A model generated the notes under the pieces. That model was not told the DNA's origin. It worked only from the letters and a program-made list of their open reading frames with translations, and ran no database searches. Below are positions 45,405-55,477 of a DNA stretch of 64,000 nucleotides, piece by piece. The position numbers were made by a program, and so were the translations under genes. How positions within the stretch are numbered: position 1 is the first letter of the stretch; each line of letters begins with the position of its first letter. Location: contig NZ_QYAC01000001.1 of NCBI RefSeq assembly GCF_016758195.1, forward strand, positions 62,001 through 126,000, in the 5' to 3' direction. The DNA is from Leucobacter chromiireducens subsp. solipictus. GTDB lineage: Bacteria; Actinomycetota; Actinomycetes; Actinomycetales; Microbacteriaceae.

Positions 45405-47840
45405 ATGGTGAAAGACACCACATCAGAACAGAACGACGAATCGCAGCAGCCTGCGGAACCCGAAGTGATCGCGGACGCCCAGGACGCCCCCGACGCGAGC
45501 GAGGACACCGGCGCGCCCGAGGCGGCATCGGAGCACTCCGACGCCCCCGCCGAGGACACGGCCGGTGCGGAGCCGGCGGCTCCCACGCCGCAGCTGGTCC
45601 TGCCCCTCGCGGACATGACCCCCGCTGAGCGCTTCCGTGCCACCACCCGGCTGATCTTCCTCGCCCCCGACGTCCCGCCGATCCCGCCGCGTCCGCGACG
45701 GAGCGAACTCCGGCCGAGCGAACTGCGGCAGCTCGACGAGATCCTCGATCAGCGCTTCGACACCGATACGCAGACGGAGGATCGTGACACGGCGTCGTCT
45801 TCTCGCCGCACCCGCCGGCGCTCGGGCGGCACTGAATCGCACAGTGAGGACGAGGCCCCCCGGCGCCAGCAGCGCCAGGCACCGGTAATCACCGAACCGC
45901 AGCGCATTAAGGGATCCACTCGGCTCGAGGCAAAGAAGCAGCGCCGCCGGGACGGACGCGACGCGGGGCGTCGCCGCGTGGTCATCACGGAGTCCGAGTT
46001 TCTTGCCCGCCGCGAGTCCGTCGACCGCGAGATGATCGTGCGCACCACCGCGGACCGCGTCCAGATCGGGGTGCTTGAGGACAAGGTGCTCGTTGAGCAC
46101 TACGTGGCGCGCTCCAGCGAGAGCTCGCTCATCGGCAACGTGTACCTGGGGCGCGTCCAGAACGTGCTGCCCAGCATGGAGGCCGCGTTCGTGGACATCG
46201 GCCGCGGCCGCAACGCCGTGCTCTACTCCGGTGAGGTCGACTGGTCGGAGTTCGAGGGCGGCAACACCGCGCGCAAGATCGAAAACGCCCTGAAGCCGGG
46301 CGATCAGATCCTGGTGCAGGTCACGAAGGATCCCGTGGGCCACAAGGGTGCGCGGCTCACGAGCCAGATCTCGCTGCCGGGTCGCTTCCTGGTGTACGTG
46401 CCGGGCGGCGCGATGAACGGCATCTCGCGCAAGCTCCCGGACACGGAGCGAGCGCGCCTGAAGAAGATCCTCAAGGAGGTGCTCCCGAGCGGCGCGGGCG
46501 TGATCGTGCGCACGGCGGCCGAGGGTGCCACCGAGGAACAGCTGACGCACGACGTGCAGCGACTGACGCGCCAGTGGGAGTCGATCCAGAAGCGCGTCGC
46601 GAAGGGCGGCGGCCCCGTGCTGCTGCACTCCGAGCCGGACATGCTGATCAAGATCATCCGCGACGTCTTCAACGAGGACTTCCAGCGGCTGCTGATCTCG
46701 GGCCAGGACACCTACACGGTGATCGAGAACTACCTCTCGCAGGTCGCGCCGGATCTCCTGACGCGCGTGGAGCGCTACGACGGCGAGCGGGACGTGTTCG
46801 ACGAGTACCGCGTCACCGAGCAGATCGCGAAGGCGCTGGATCGCAAGGTCTGGCTGCCCTCGGGCGGCTCCCTGGTGATCGACCGCACCGAGGCGATGAC
46901 CGTCGTCGACGTGAACACCGGCAAGTTCGTGGGTTCCGGGGGCAACCTCGAGGAGACCGTCACGAAGAACAACCTCGAAGCCGCCGAGGAGATCGTGCGC
47001 CAGCTGCGCCTGCGCGACATCGGCGGGATCATCGTGGTCGACTTCATCGACATGGTGCTCGAGTCGAACCGTGATCTCGTGCTGCGCCGGATGGTGGAGT
47101 GCCTGAGCCGGGACCGCACGAAGCACCAGGTTGCCGAGGTGACCTCGCTGGGCCTCGTCCAGATGACGCGGAAGAAGCTCGGCCTCGGACTGCTCGAATC
47201 GTTCAGCGAGCCCTGCGACGTGTGCGCGGGCCGCGGCATCATCGTGCACCACGAGCCCGTGTCCCGGCATCGGAGCGAGGCACCCGCGCGGAGCTCGAAG
47301 CGTGGCCGCGGACAGCAGCAGCATCAGGCACCGCAGCAGGAGACGAAGTCGCAGGCGCACGCCATTTCCGACGGTGCGAAGAACATGCTCGCCCAGGTCG
47401 CAGCCTCGACCCTCCCCGCGAAGGACGAGACCCACGTCGAGGCAACGCCCGCGGCGACGAGCTCGGATGTCCCGAGTGCGAGCGCCGGGAGTGCGCGCCG
47501 CGGCTCGCGTGCGACCGGCCGGGTGTCCACGCGCCCGGCGCGGCAGGCCGACGCGGATCCGCAGGAGAGCGCGCCGCGTTCGGGGGCGAGCTTCGGGGGA
47601 GCCACGGGCTCGACCACCTCAGCCGCCCCGACCGGCGGCGGCAACCTGCTCGACTCCGTGCTGAACGCCCTTCCGGACGCGCCGAGCGCGGGATCCGGCC
47701 GGGCCCGAAGCCGGCGCGTGTCGACCGCTCCGCTCCGCGGGGGCAGCGAGTCGCGCGCCGATGAGGCGCAGGCGGCCCAGCTCGCCCTGGCCGAGGCGCT
47801 CGAGGCGACGGTGCGCCGAAAAGAGTCGGATCAGGGATGA
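45405..47840 (+). CDS. rne: Ribonuclease E/G
   Basis: The 811-residue endoribonuclease has a long acidic N-terminal extension (1-200), an S1 domain (about 240-300, LIGNVYLGRVQNVLPSMEAAFVDIG), a 5' sensor/RNase H-like region, and the DNase I-like catalytic core with Asp residues in VVDVNTGKFVGSGG and VVDFIDM. The zinc-link CDVCAGRG is near residue 605. A basic, low-complexity C-terminal tail (620-811) probably recruits partners. It processes rRNA and degrades mRNA. The ORF is open to 45216, but ATG 45405 follows AAGGAGACACC. Confidence 0.93.
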   Translation: MVKDTTSEQNDESQQPAEPEVIADAQDAPDASEDTGAPEAASEHSDAPAEDTAGAEPAAPTPQLVLPLADMTPAERFRATTRLIFLAPDVPPIPPRPRRSELRPSELRQLDEILDQRFDTDTQTEDRDTASSSRRTRRRSGGTESHSEDEAPRRQQRQAPVITEPQRIKGSTRLEAKKQRRRDGRDAGRRRVVITESEFLARRESVDREMIVRTTADRVQIGVLEDKVLVEHYVARSSESSLIGNVYLGRVQNVLPSMEAAFVDIGRGRNAVLYSGEVDWSEFEGGNTARKIENALKPGDQILVQVTKDPVGHKGARLTSQISLPGRFLVYVPGGAMNGISRKLPDTERARLKKILKEVLPSGAGVIVRTAAEGATEEQLTHDVQRLTRQWESIQKRVAKGGGPVLLHSEPDMLIKIIRDVFNEDFQRLLISGQDTYTVIENYLSQVAPDLLTRVERYDGERDVFDEYRVTEQIAKALDRKVWLPSGGSLVIDRTEAMTVVDVNTGKFVGSGGNLEETVTKNNLEAAEEIVRQLRLRDIGGIIVVDFIDMVLESNRDLVLRRMVECLSRDRTKHQVAEVTSLGLVQMTRKKLGLGLLESFSEPCDVCAGRGIIVHHEPVSRHRSEAPARSSKRGRGQQQHQAPQQETKSQAHAISDGAKNMLAQVAASTLPAKDETHVEATPAATSSDVPSASAGSARRGSRATGRVSTRPARQADADPQESAPRSGASFGGATGSTTSAAPTGGGNLLDSVLNALPDAPSAGSGRARSRRVSTAPLRGGSESRADEAQAAQLALAEALEATVRRKESDQG

Positions 47841-47857
47841 CACGCGGGTGCGCCTAT

Positions 47858-47887
47858 TTGACCATCGAGCGCACATCGAGATATTAT
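47858..47887 (+). promoter_or_regulatory. rplU-rpmA promoter
   Basis: TTGACC (47858-47863), 18-base spacer, TATTAT (47882-47887): the most consensus-like promoter seen in this window. It leaves a 5' UTR of about 90 bases before rplU. Confidence 0.8.
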
Positions 47888-47985
47888 TGAGCGTTGGCGC
47901 TGCTCTGGCGGCGACACCTCAGACTTCGAAGTCCGGCACGGCCGCGCTTCGACACGCAGGACAATCCTCAAGAAAAGGGTGACAA

Positions 47986-48294
47986 GTGGTTTACGCAGTA
48001 GTGCGCACAAGCGGCCGTCAGGAGAAGGTCGAGGTTGGCTCGATCATTACCGTCAATCGTGTGGCAGGTGACGCAAAGGGCAAGCTCGAGCTGCCCGCCG
48101 TCCTGCTCGTCGACGGTGAGAAGGTCACGACCGACTCGGCAGCGCTCGCCAAGGTGAAGGTTACGGCTGAGGTCCTCGACGACCTGCGCGGCCCGAAGAT
48201 CGTCATCCAGCGCTACAAGAACAAGACCGGCTACAAGAAGCGCCAGGGGCACCGTCAGGATCTGACGCGCCTCAAGGTCACCGGCATCAAGTAA
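47986..48294 (+). CDS. rplU: 50S ribosomal protein L21
   Basis: The 102-residue ribosomal protein starts [19 protein letters not shown] (GTG read as Met) and ends with the basic [21 protein letters not shown] typical of L21. It binds 23S rRNA. First gene of the rplU-rpmA-obgE group; a good promoter lies 100 bases upstream and AAAAGGGTG precedes the start. Confidence 0.97.
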   Translation: MVYAVVRTSGRQEKVEVGSIITVNRVAGDAKGKLELPAVLLVDGEKVTTDSAALAKVKVTAEVLDDLRGPKIVIQRYKNKTGYKKRQGHRQDLTRLKVTGIK

Positions 48295-48327
48295 CTTTTC
48301 CAGGCACTACCGAAGGAGTAGAGACTC

Positions 48328-48582
48328 ATGGCATCCAAGAAGGGCGTGGGCTCCAGCAAGAACGGTCGCGATTCGAACGCGCAGCGCCTCGGCGTAAAGC
48401 GTTTCGGTGGCCAGCAGGTCAACGCGGGCGAGATTCTCGTCCGTCAGCGCGGAACTCGGTTCCACCCCGGCGCGAACGTCGGGCGCGGCAAGGACGACAC
48501 CCTGTTCGCTCTTGCAGCGGGGGCAGTCGAGTTTGGCGCGAAGGGCGGCCGCAAGGTCGTCAACATCGTTTCCGCAGCCTAA
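48328..48582 (+). CDS. rpmA: 50S ribosomal protein L27
   Basis: The 84-residue protein starts [22 protein letters not shown] without the N-terminal extension cleaved in Firmicutes, and carries [22 protein letters not shown]. Its N-terminal tail reaches the peptidyl transferase centre. GAAGGAG precedes the ATG. A hairpin with TTTT follows the stop. Confidence 0.97.
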   Translation: MASKKGVGSSKNGRDSNAQRLGVKRFGGQQVNAGEILVRQRGTRFHPGANVGRGKDDTLFALAAGAVEFGAKGGRKVVNIVSAA

Positions 48583-48597
48583 CTTAGGCGATTCGAC

Positions 48598-48624
48598 GGC
48601 GAGGCGGGCTTCGGCTCGCCTTTT
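48598..48624 (+). terminator. Hairpin with T-tract after rpmA
   Basis: GGCGAG (48598-48603) pairs with CTCGCC (48615-48620) followed by TTTT. It may reduce readthrough from ribosomal genes into obgE. Confidence 0.65.
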
Positions 48625-48651
48625 GCCGTATCTAGCGAAGGATTTCTCAGC

Positions 48652-50157
48652 ATGGTGACATTCGTTGACCAGGTGCAGGTGCACCTCCAGTCCGGTCGTG
48701 GCGGAAACGGGTGTGTTTCAGTCCGGCGTGAGAAGTTCAAGCCACTCGCGGGCCCAGACGGTGGTGCCGGCGGTGACGGTGGCGACATCGTCATCCTCGC
48801 CGACCCGCAGGTCACGACCCTGCTCGAGTACCATCGCCGGCCCCACCGTGTCGCCGAGAACGGCGGCTACGGCGCCGGTGGCTACCGCGCCGGGACCACG
48901 GCGGCGGACCTGATCCTCCCGGTTCCCGTGGGAACGGTCGTGAAGGACGCTGACGGGGAGACCCTTATCGACCTGAACGAGCCGGGCATGAGCATCGTGG
49001 CCGCCAAGGGCGGCATCGGCGGGCTGGGAAACAACGCGCTGGCGAGCGCGAAGCGCGTGGCCCCGGGCTTCGCGCTGCTCGGCACCGAGGGCTGGTCGGG
49101 GTCGATCACGCTCGAGCTGAAGACGATCGCGGACGTCGCCTTTGTGGGGTACCCCTCCGCGGGCAAGTCGAGCCTGATCGCGGCGATGAGCGCGGCCAAG
49201 CCGAAGATCGCCGACTACCCGTTCACCACGCTGCACCCCAACCTCGGGGTGGTCCAGGCGGGCGATTCCCGCTTCACCGTCGCCGACGTGCCCGGCCTCA
49301 TCGAGGGTGCGAGCGAGGGCAAGGGTCTCGGCCTCGACTTCCTGCGCCACGTTGAGCGCTGCAGCGCGCTGCTGCACGTGCTCGACTGTGCGACGCTCGA
49401 GCCCGGTCGCGATCCGCTCTCCGACCTTGAGATCATCAAGGCCGAGCTCAGCGCGTACCCGGTCCCCGAGGGCCAGGTGCCGTTGCTCGACCGCCCGCAG
49501 CTCATCGCGTTGAACAAGATCGACGTTCCCGAGGCGCGTGAGCTCGCGGAGTTCGTGCGCCCCGAGCTCGAGGCGCAGGGCTACCGCGTCTTCGAGATCT
49601 CCACGGTGTCCCGTGAGGGGCTGCGCGAGCTCGGCTTCGCGCTGGCTGAACTGGTTGAGGAGGCGCGCGCCGCCAAGCTCGCCGAAACCCCCGAGCAGCC
49701 GCGCATCATCCTGAAGCCGAAGGCGGTCAACGACGGTGGCTTCCGGATCGTGAAGGAGGGTGGCAGCTACGGCACCATCTTCCGCATTCTGGGGGAGAAG
49801 CCCGAGCGCTGGGTCGCGCAGACCGACTTCCAGAACGACGAGGCCGTCGGCTACCTCGCGGACCGGCTGCAGAAGCTTCGGATCGACGATGCGCTCATTA
49901 AGTCCGGCGCCGTCGCGGGCGACGCGGTCGTGATCGGTCCCGGATCCGGCGTCGTGTTCGACTGGGAGCCGACCGTCACGAGCGCCGCCGAGGTGCAGAT
50001 GGGCGTCCGCGGCAGCGACGCGCGACTTGATCCAACCGAGCGTCGCACCAACAAGGAGCGGCGTGCCGAATACCACGAGATGATGGACGCGAAGGCCGAG
50101 GCCCGGGCTGAGCTCGAGCGGGAGCGCGAATCGGGGATGTGGAGCGAAGAATCGTGA
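48652..50157 (+). CDS. obgE: Obg-family GTPase
   Basis: The 501-residue GTPase has the N-terminal Gly-rich Obg fold (1-160), a G domain with G1 GYPSAGKSS at about 166, G3 DVPGLIEGA and G4 LNKID, and a C-terminal OCT domain (about 355-430, [25 protein letters not shown]). It acts in 50S assembly and stress control. A charged C-terminal helix (450-501) extends it. ATG 48652 follows GAAGGA; GTG 48655 is an in-frame alternative. The stop overlaps proB by 4 bases. Confidence 0.96.
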   Translation: MVTFVDQVQVHLQSGRGGNGCVSVRREKFKPLAGPDGGAGGDGGDIVILADPQVTTLLEYHRRPHRVAENGGYGAGGYRAGTTAADLILPVPVGTVVKDADGETLIDLNEPGMSIVAAKGGIGGLGNNALASAKRVAPGFALLGTEGWSGSITLELKTIADVAFVGYPSAGKSSLIAAMSAAKPKIADYPFTTLHPNLGVVQAGDSRFTVADVPGLIEGASEGKGLGLDFLRHVERCSALLHVLDCATLEPGRDPLSDLEIIKAELSAYPVPEGQVPLLDRPQLIALNKIDVPEARELAEFVRPELEAQGYRVFEISTVSREGLRELGFALAELVEEARAAKLAETPEQPRIILKPKAVNDGGFRIVKEGGSYGTIFRILGEKPERWVAQTDFQNDEAVGYLADRLQKLRIDDALIKSGAVAGDAVVIGPGSGVVFDWEPTVTSAAEVQMGVRGSDARLDPTERRTNKERRAEYHEMMDAKAEARAELERERESGMWSEES

Positions 50158-50948
50158 GCGTCGGCGCCGAGCTGCTTGCGGCACGGCGGGTCGTGGTGAA
50201 GGTCGGCTCGTCGTCCGTGAGCGGCGACAACGCCGTCCAGATCCCGACGCTCGTCACGTCCCTCGCGCGGCTCCACGCCGCAGGGGCCGAGGTGATCCTC
50301 GTCTCCAGCGGCGCGATCGCGACCGGGGTGCCCTTCCTCAACCTTGCGGAGCGCCCCGAGGATCTCGCGACGCAGCAGGCCGCGGCCGCCGTGGGGCAGA
50401 ACATCCTCGTGAACCGGTACCAGCGTGCGCTGAGCAGCCACGAGATCATCGCCGGGCAGGTCCTCCTGACCGCGCACGACATCGATAATCCGACGCACCG
50501 CGGCAACGCGCGGCGGGCGATCGAGCGCCTGCTCCAGCTGGGGATCCTCCCGATTATCAACGAGAACGACACGGTCGCGACGCACGAGATCCGGTTCGGC
50601 GACAACGACCGGCTGGCCGCGCTCGTGGCCCGATTGATCGGGGCGGACCGGCTGGTGCTGCTCTCGGACGTCGATTCGCTCTACACCGCGCCCCCGACGG
50701 TGGTGGGCGCGCAGCGTATTCCCCACGTTCCGTATGGCGACGAGCTCGCGGGTATCGAGATCGGCGCGGCGCAGTCCGGCTGGGGTACGGGCGGCGCAGC
50801 GACGAAGGTGCAGGCCGCGCGCCTCGCCGCGGACGCGGGCGCGCACGTGCTGCTGACGGAGACCCGACTGTTTCCGGCGGTGCTCGACGGAGCCGATCAC
50901 GGTACCCGCTTCGACGGCCGACCGGCTGAGGCCCCGGGCGACGCCTGA
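50154..50948 (+). CDS. proB: Glutamate 5-kinase, short form without PUA domain
   Basis: The 264-residue amino acid kinase phosphorylates glutamate as the first step of proline synthesis. [50 protein letters not shown] and the C-terminal [15 protein letters not shown] are intact. The C-terminal PUA domain of E. coli ProB is absent. GTG 50154 overlaps the obgE stop codon and is translationally coupled; the ORF open to 50139 is an extension into obgE. Confidence 0.94.
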   Translation: MSVGAELLAARRVVVKVGSSSVSGDNAVQIPTLVTSLARLHAAGAEVILVSSGAIATGVPFLNLAERPEDLATQQAAAAVGQNILVNRYQRALSSHEIIAGQVLLTAHDIDNPTHRGNARRAIERLLQLGILPIINENDTVATHEIRFGDNDRLAALVARLIGADRLVLLSDVDSLYTAPPTVVGAQRIPHVPYGDELAGIEIGAAQSGWGTGGAATKVQAARLAADAGAHVLLTETRLFPAVLDGADHGTRFDGRPAEAPGDA

Positions 50949-50953
50949 GCCGC

Positions 50954-50959
50954 TAAGCT
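50954..50959 (+). promoter_or_regulatory. -10 box TAAGCT of proA, predicted leaderless
   Basis: TAAGCT ends 6 bases before ATG 50966, suggesting that proA has its own promoter besides the proB transcript. Confidence 0.45.
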
Positions 50960-50965
50960 GAGGGC

Positions 50966-52219
50966 ATGTCTCACGCAGATCCTTTCCTCGCCAAGCTGGA
51001 GCGCGCCCGCGTCGCCGCGCAGTCGCTCGCGACCGTCACGACCGCGCAGAAGAACGCCGGTCTCGAGGCGATCGCGCGCGCCCTGGAGAGCAGCATCCCC
51101 GAGATCGTCACGGAAAACGCGAAGGACCTCGCGCTTGGTGCCGAGAACGGCATCGGGGACGGCCTGCTCGATCGCCTAAAGCTCGACGAGGCGCGGCTGC
51201 GCGGCCTCGCTGAGGCCGTCCGCGCGGTGATCGCCCTGCCGGATCCGGTGGGCGAGGTGCTGCGGGGCTCGACCCTCGCGAACGGGATCAAGATCAATCA
51301 GGTGCGCGTGCCGTTCGGCGTGGTCGGCGCCATCTACGAGGCGCGGCCGAATGTGACCATCGACATCGCCGCGCTCGCGCTCAAGAGCGGGAACGGTGCG
51401 GTGCTGCGTGGTGGCTCCGCGGCGGAGAACAGCAACCGCGTGCTCGTCGCCCTGATCCAGCGCGCCCTGCACAGCGTCGGTCTGAACGGCGAGGCCGTCC
51501 AGACGATCGACGAGTTCGGTCGCGAGGGTGCGTCCCGGCTCATGCGTGCCCGCGGCTACATCGATGTCCTGATCCCGCGGGGGAGTGCCGGCCTGATCTC
51601 CACCGTCGTGCAGGAATCAACCGTGCCCGTGATCGAGACCGGATCGGGTGTCGTGCACGTCTTCGTTGACGCGAGCGCCGACGAGGAGATGGCCGTCGGG
51701 ATCGTGACCAACGCGAAGACGCACCGGCCGAGCGTGTGTAACGCGGCGGAGACGCTGCTCGTGCATCGGGACGCCGCGGAGCGGATGCTGCCGCGACTCG
51801 CGCGAGCGTTGCAGGATGGCGGCGTCGAGCTGAGCGGCGACGAGGGTGCCCGCGAGCGGGCCGAGGGCCTGCTCCCGGCGACCGACGAGACCTGGTCCAC
51901 CGAGCACCTGGCGCTCGCGATGGGCGTGCGCGTGGTGGACTCGCTCGACGAGGCGCTCGCGCACATCGCGCGCTACTCCACGAAGCACACCGAGGCCATC
52001 GTGACGCAGGACTATGCGAATTCCGAGCGCTTCCTCGCGGAAGTGGATTCCGCGGTCGTCATGGTCAATGCGTCCACGCGATTCACCGACGGCGGGGAGT
52101 TTGGCTTCGGTGCCGAGGTGGGGATCTCGACGCAGAAGCTGCACGCGCGCGGCCCGATGGGGCTCGCGGAACTGACCAGCACGAAGTGGCTGGTGCGTGG
52201 CGGCGGCCAGATCCGCTGA
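50966..52219 (+). CDS. proA: Glutamate-5-semialdehyde dehydrogenase
   Basis: The 417-residue NADPH-dependent enzyme reduces glutamyl 5-phosphate. IYEARPNVTIDIAALALKSGNGAVLRGG binds NADP, ETGSGVVHVFVD and the catalytic Cys in HRPSVCNAAETLLVH (about residue 255) are intact; the C-terminal TRFTDGGEFGFGAEVGISTQKLHARGPMGL is typical. It forms a functional pair with proB; proC is elsewhere. Confidence 0.96.
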   Translation: MSHADPFLAKLERARVAAQSLATVTTAQKNAGLEAIARALESSIPEIVTENAKDLALGAENGIGDGLLDRLKLDEARLRGLAEAVRAVIALPDPVGEVLRGSTLANGIKINQVRVPFGVVGAIYEARPNVTIDIAALALKSGNGAVLRGGSAAENSNRVLVALIQRALHSVGLNGEAVQTIDEFGREGASRLMRARGYIDVLIPRGSAGLISTVVQESTVPVIETGSGVVHVFVDASADEEMAVGIVTNAKTHRPSVCNAAETLLVHRDAAERMLPRLARALQDGGVELSGDEGARERAEGLLPATDETWSTEHLALAMGVRVVDSLDEALAHIARYSTKHTEAIVTQDYANSERFLAEVDSAVVMVNASTRFTDGGEFGFGAEVGISTQKLHARGPMGLAELTSTKWLVRGGGQIR

Positions 52220-52276
52220 CGCAACGCGGTACACTGGAAGACAGTATTTCTATCCGTCACGAATGCAGGGGTTTTC

Positions 52277-52486
52277 ATGTCACTTCTCGCCACGATGGCC
52301 GTCGCCGCTGAAGCGGGCCACCACGTCGTCAACGAGCTGCCGTTCCCGGCACCCGTCTACGGTGTCATCGCCTTCGTTGTCTTCACGGCCCTCGCCGCGG
52401 TGACGTTCTCGTTCCGCGACGTGGCAAACCGTCACGCGCAGAAGGCAGAGGCATACGCACGCGAGCATGGCGCTCAGCAGCACTAA
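52277..52486 (+). CDS. Small single-pass membrane protein
   Basis: The 69-residue protein has one transmembrane helix (about 27-50, [21 protein letters not shown]) and a basic cytoplasmic tail. It is a recurring partner just upstream of nadD in Microbacteriaceae as far as I recall; function unknown. A TACACT -10-like box (52229-52234) is about 40 bases upstream. It overlaps nadD by 20 bases. Confidence 0.7.
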   Translation: MSLLATMAVAAEAGHHVVNELPFPAPVYGVIAFVVFTALAAVTFSFRDVANRHAQKAEAYAREHGAQQH

Positions 52487-53105
52487 TTCTTCCCGTCCCG
52501 ATGCGGCGCGCCGTCGCCGCATCGGGGTGATGGGTGGAACGTTTGATCCGATCCACCACGGGCACCTCGTCGCAGCAAGCGAAGTGGCACACCACTTCGA
52601 GCTCGACGAGGTGATTTTCGTACCCACCGGACGCCCCTGGCAGAAGAGCAACGTCTCGCCCAGTGAGCACCGGTACCTGATGACGGTCATCGCCACGGCC
52701 TCGAACCCGCGCTTCGCGGTGAGCCGCGTGGACGTCGATCGATCCGGCCCGACCTACACCGTCGACACGCTCCGCGACCTGCGCAAACAGTACCCCGATG
52801 CGGATCTGTTCTTCATTTCGGGTGCGGACGCGGTGCAGCAGATCGTGAGCTGGAAGGACGTGGATCAGCTCTGGGAGCTCGCGCACTTTATTGCGGTGTC
52901 GCGTCCCGGGCATGAGCTGTCGCTTTCAGGTTTGTCTGGGAAACACGTAAGCTTGTTGGAAGTTCCCGCATTGGCGATCTCGTCAACTGACTGTCGTTCG
53001 CGGGTAGCGAGGGGATATCCGGTGTGGTACCTCGTGCCGGACGGTGTCGTGCAGTACATTGCAAAGCACGAGTTGTACACCGAGGAAGCGACTGAGGATG
53101 ACTGA
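52467..53105 (+). CDS. nadD: Nicotinate-nucleotide adenylyltransferase
   Basis: The 212-residue enzyme adenylates nicotinate mononucleotide in NAD synthesis. [21 protein letters not shown] is the nucleotidyltransferase signature, and [21 protein letters not shown] is the (S/T)SSTxxR motif. ATG 52467 overlaps the previous gene. The first 20 residues (Ser/Arg-rich) are a variable tail. It overlaps the next gene by 8 bases. Confidence 0.95.
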   Translation: MALSSTNSSRPDAARRRRIGVMGGTFDPIHHGHLVAASEVAHHFELDEVIFVPTGRPWQKSNVSPSEHRYLMTVIATASNPRFAVSRVDVDRSGPTYTVDTLRDLRKQYPDADLFFISGADAVQQIVSWKDVDQLWELAHFIAVSRPGHELSLSGLSGKHVSLLEVPALAISSTDCRSRVARGYPVWYLVPDGVVQYIAKHELYTEEATEDD

Positions 53106-54693
53106 GCAGGACGAACAACGACCGCTGACGCGGCGTGAACTCCGTCTGCGGGAGATGGGTGAGACCGGCGCGCTTGACCTCTCCGAGGTTCAGGCGGTCG
53201 AGCAGGACGCGCCAGCACCCGCGGCACAGCCGGACGCGCAGCAGCTTGAGATCGAGATCTCGCCGCTGCACGAAGACGGCACCCCGCGGAGTCGGCGCGA
53301 GATGCGCCAGCTCCGCGAAGAGGCGCTTGCGGCCCAGGCCGCTCAGGCTGCCGAGGCTGCGCCTGCCGAAGCGGCACCCGCCGAGGCGGCACCTGTCGAA
53401 GCCGCGCCCGCCAAGCCCGAACCGGTGGAGGCCGCACCGGCCGTGGCACCCGAAGCTGACGCGGATCCCGTGGCGGCATCGGCGGAAGCCAGTGAGCCGG
53501 CCGCACCCCTCACGGGGGAGATGGACTTTGACTCCCTGATCTCGCCTCCCACGGAGCCGTTCACGGTCGACGAGCTGCGCCAGGCGGAACACTCCGCCGA
53601 TGAGGCCGCGCCCGAGGAGCGCGCTGCGGGCGACGCCGCAGCGGACGCCGACGTTGCGGCCCCCGCCGAGGACGCGGACTCCGCCGCGGACGCTGCGGAG
53701 CCGGTTGAGGCAGCTGAGGCATCCGAGCCGGCCGAGGCAGCCGAGCCGGGTGACGCGGCGACTCCCGCCAAGCCCAAGCGCCGCTTCCCCTGGAAGAAGA
53801 ACCGCGCAGAGGACGAGGCTGACGCCGCGTCCGACACTGTGGCGGATGCCCCGGCGGCAGATCCTGCACCGGAGGCCCCCGCCGAGGCCGCACCCACCGA
53901 GGTCATCACCGGCATCGTCGTTGACGAGGCGCCGGCCGATTCCGGTCCCGAGACGATCGAGGTGCGCCCGGAGCCCGCGACCGCAGCCACGCCCGTGCCG
54001 GACGTGGTCGTGCCGAGCGAGGACGCGCCCGAGGTGCTTCCCGTGGCCCCCACGTCGGAGGCTCCGGTGGCGAAGCCCGACGCGGAGCCCGCACCCGCTG
54101 AGCCCGCGCCCGCGGAACCGGTGAGCGCCAAGCCCGCATACTCGTTCCCCGACATCGCTCCGCCGGAGGAGTGGCGCTCGGTGTTTGACGATCCCGCCAC
54201 GCGGACGCAGCCGGGTGCCACGGGCACCGAGACCGGCGGCGATTTCGACGACCTCATCTCCCGCGCCGTGGCGCAGGAGGGATCCACTGCGGGTTCGAGC
54301 ACCTCCGCGCTGATCCTGCCCGCGATGCCCGAGGACACGGGCGGTCTCACCGGCCCGCTCGGCGGGACCGGTGATCTCTACGTGACCGGCTCGCTGAAGC
54401 TCCCGAAATCGCTGGGGGAGACCGGTGGTCATTCCTCGCTGCACGACTCGATCGAGTTCGATCCCATCACGGGGGCGGCGACCGAGGATCCGCAGACCAC
54501 CGGGCAGGGGCCCGCTCCGGTCTCGGCTCGCCACGCAGTGAGCGCCCGCATGGACTCGAGTATTCCCGTCGTCGCGAAGCCCGCCAAGGAACGCAGTAAG
54601 CTTCCTCTGGTACTCTCGCTCACCGGCGGTGGCTTGCTTGTCGCTGTTGTGGCCCTGGGCGTCTGGGGCGCGAGCAACGGGATGTTCGGCTAA
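53098..54693 (+). CDS. Ala/Pro/Glu-rich protein with C-terminal membrane anchor
   Basis: The 531-residue protein begins with RREL repeats ([35 protein letters not shown]), followed by about 350 residues of disordered Ala/Pro/Glu sequence with repeats such as EAAPAEAAP, and a basic [11 protein letters not shown] patch near 225. One C-terminal transmembrane helix (about 503-526) has almost no extracytoplasmic tail. This looks like a tail-anchored cytoplasmic scaffold; I do not recognise the family. It overlaps nadD and precedes rsfS. Confidence 0.65.
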   Translation: MTEQDEQRPLTRRELRLREMGETGALDLSEVQAVEQDAPAPAAQPDAQQLEIEISPLHEDGTPRSRREMRQLREEALAAQAAQAAEAAPAEAAPAEAAPVEAAPAKPEPVEAAPAVAPEADADPVAASAEASEPAAPLTGEMDFDSLISPPTEPFTVDELRQAEHSADEAAPEERAAGDAAADADVAAPAEDADSAADAAEPVEAAEASEPAEAAEPGDAATPAKPKRRFPWKKNRAEDEADAASDTVADAPAADPAPEAPAEAAPTEVITGIVVDEAPADSGPETIEVRPEPATAATPVPDVVVPSEDAPEVLPVAPTSEAPVAKPDAEPAPAEPAPAEPVSAKPAYSFPDIAPPEEWRSVFDDPATRTQPGATGTETGGDFDDLISRAVAQEGSTAGSSTSALILPAMPEDTGGLTGPLGGTGDLYVTGSLKLPKSLGETGGHSSLHDSIEFDPITGAATEDPQTTGQGPAPVSARHAVSARMDSSIPVVAKPAKERSKLPLVLSLTGGGLLVAVVALGVWGASNGMFG

Positions 54694-54734
54694 CTCCGAC
54701 TCCACCCGTTCCACGACCAATCAAAGGAACTGAA

Positions 54735-55154
54735 CTGAACACGCAGACCACTCCGCGGCGAGATTTCCTCGCCGACCTCGCGATCGCCGTGCGCGCCGCC
54801 GACAAGATCGGTGCCACGGCGCCCGTCGCGCTCGAGGTCACCGAACACTTCGGCCTTGCCGACGCGTTCCTCATCCTGACCGGCAGCGTTGAGCGCAACG
54901 TGCAGGCCATCTCCGACGCGATCGAGGATGCCCTGAACGAGTCCGGCGTCCGCACGATCCGACGCGAAGGCCGCGAGAGCGGGCGCTGGATCCTGCTCGA
55001 CTTCGGCGATCTCATGGTGCACATCTTCCATCAGGAGGAGCGCGACTTCTACCAGCTCGAACGTCTGTGGCAGGACAGCCCGGTGATCGACGTCACCGGC
55101 ATGCTGGAGGTCCCCGCGGCCGCCGGCACCGACGCCTCGGAGCCTGGCGCATAG
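54735..55154 (+). CDS. rsfS: Ribosomal silencing factor RsfS
   Basis: The product of 139 residues has the RsfS/Iojap core: AADKIGATAPVALEVTEHFGLADAFLILTGSVERNVQAISDAIED and GRESGRWILLDFGDLMVHIFHQEERDFYQLERLW. It binds ribosomal protein L14 and blocks subunit joining in starvation. No ATG, GTG or TTG lies before the conserved first helix: the only conventional start, GTG 54789, would delete about 18 residues. CTG 54735 after AAAGGAACTGAA restores the family length, so I assign a CTG start with moderate confidence. Confidence 0.85.
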   Translation: MNTQTTPRRDFLADLAIAVRAADKIGATAPVALEVTEHFGLADAFLILTGSVERNVQAISDAIEDALNESGVRTIRREGRESGRWILLDFGDLMVHIFHQEERDFYQLERLWQDSPVIDVTGMLEVPAAAGTDASEPGA

Positions 55155-55188
55155 CGCCACGCTCAGGGCGCGCCCGGGATCACAGGAT

Positions 55189-55219
55189 TTGCATCGGTAC
55201 CCGGGCCGTGCGGTAGAGT
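55189..55219 (+). promoter_or_regulatory. Possible tRNA-Ala promoter
   Basis: TTGCAT (55189-55194), a long 19-base spacer and TAGAGT (55214-55219), ending 37 bases before the mature tRNA. The spacing is at the upper limit. Confidence 0.4.
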
Positions 55220-55256
55220 AGAGGAGTTGTCGGGGGAGCATTCCTCCGACTTCCAC

Positions 55257-55329
55257 GGGTCTGTGGCGCAGTTGGTAGCGCACCTGCATGGCATGCAGGG
55301 GGTCAGGGGTTCGAATCCCCTCAGATCCA
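55257..55329 (+). tRNA. tRNA-Ala (anticodon GGC)
   Basis: The 73-nt gene has acceptor arms GGGTCTG and CAGATCC (one G-T pair), D-arm GCGCAGTTGGTAGCGC, anticodon stem CCTGC/GCAGG with loop ATGGCAT giving GGC (codon GCC), and T-arm GGGGTTCGAATCCCC. CCA is not encoded. Confidence 0.95.
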
Positions 55330-55335
55330 CTCGTG

Positions 55336-55367
55336 AAAGGTCCGGCTTACGCCGGGCCTTTTCTTGT
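55336..55367 (+). terminator. Intrinsic terminator of tRNA-Ala
   Basis: AAAGGTCCGGC (55336-55346) pairs with GCCGGGCCTTT (55351-55361), loop TTAC, followed by TCTTGTTTC. Confidence 0.85.
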
Positions 55368-55477
55368 TTCGGGGATTCGCGCGGCTCTTGTGAACGCTGC
55401 GCGTCCACTGTGAAAGATCCGCGCCCCTCAGATCCAGCACGAAGCGTCCCGCCCTTGCTCTGGGAGTCGGGCTCCCC

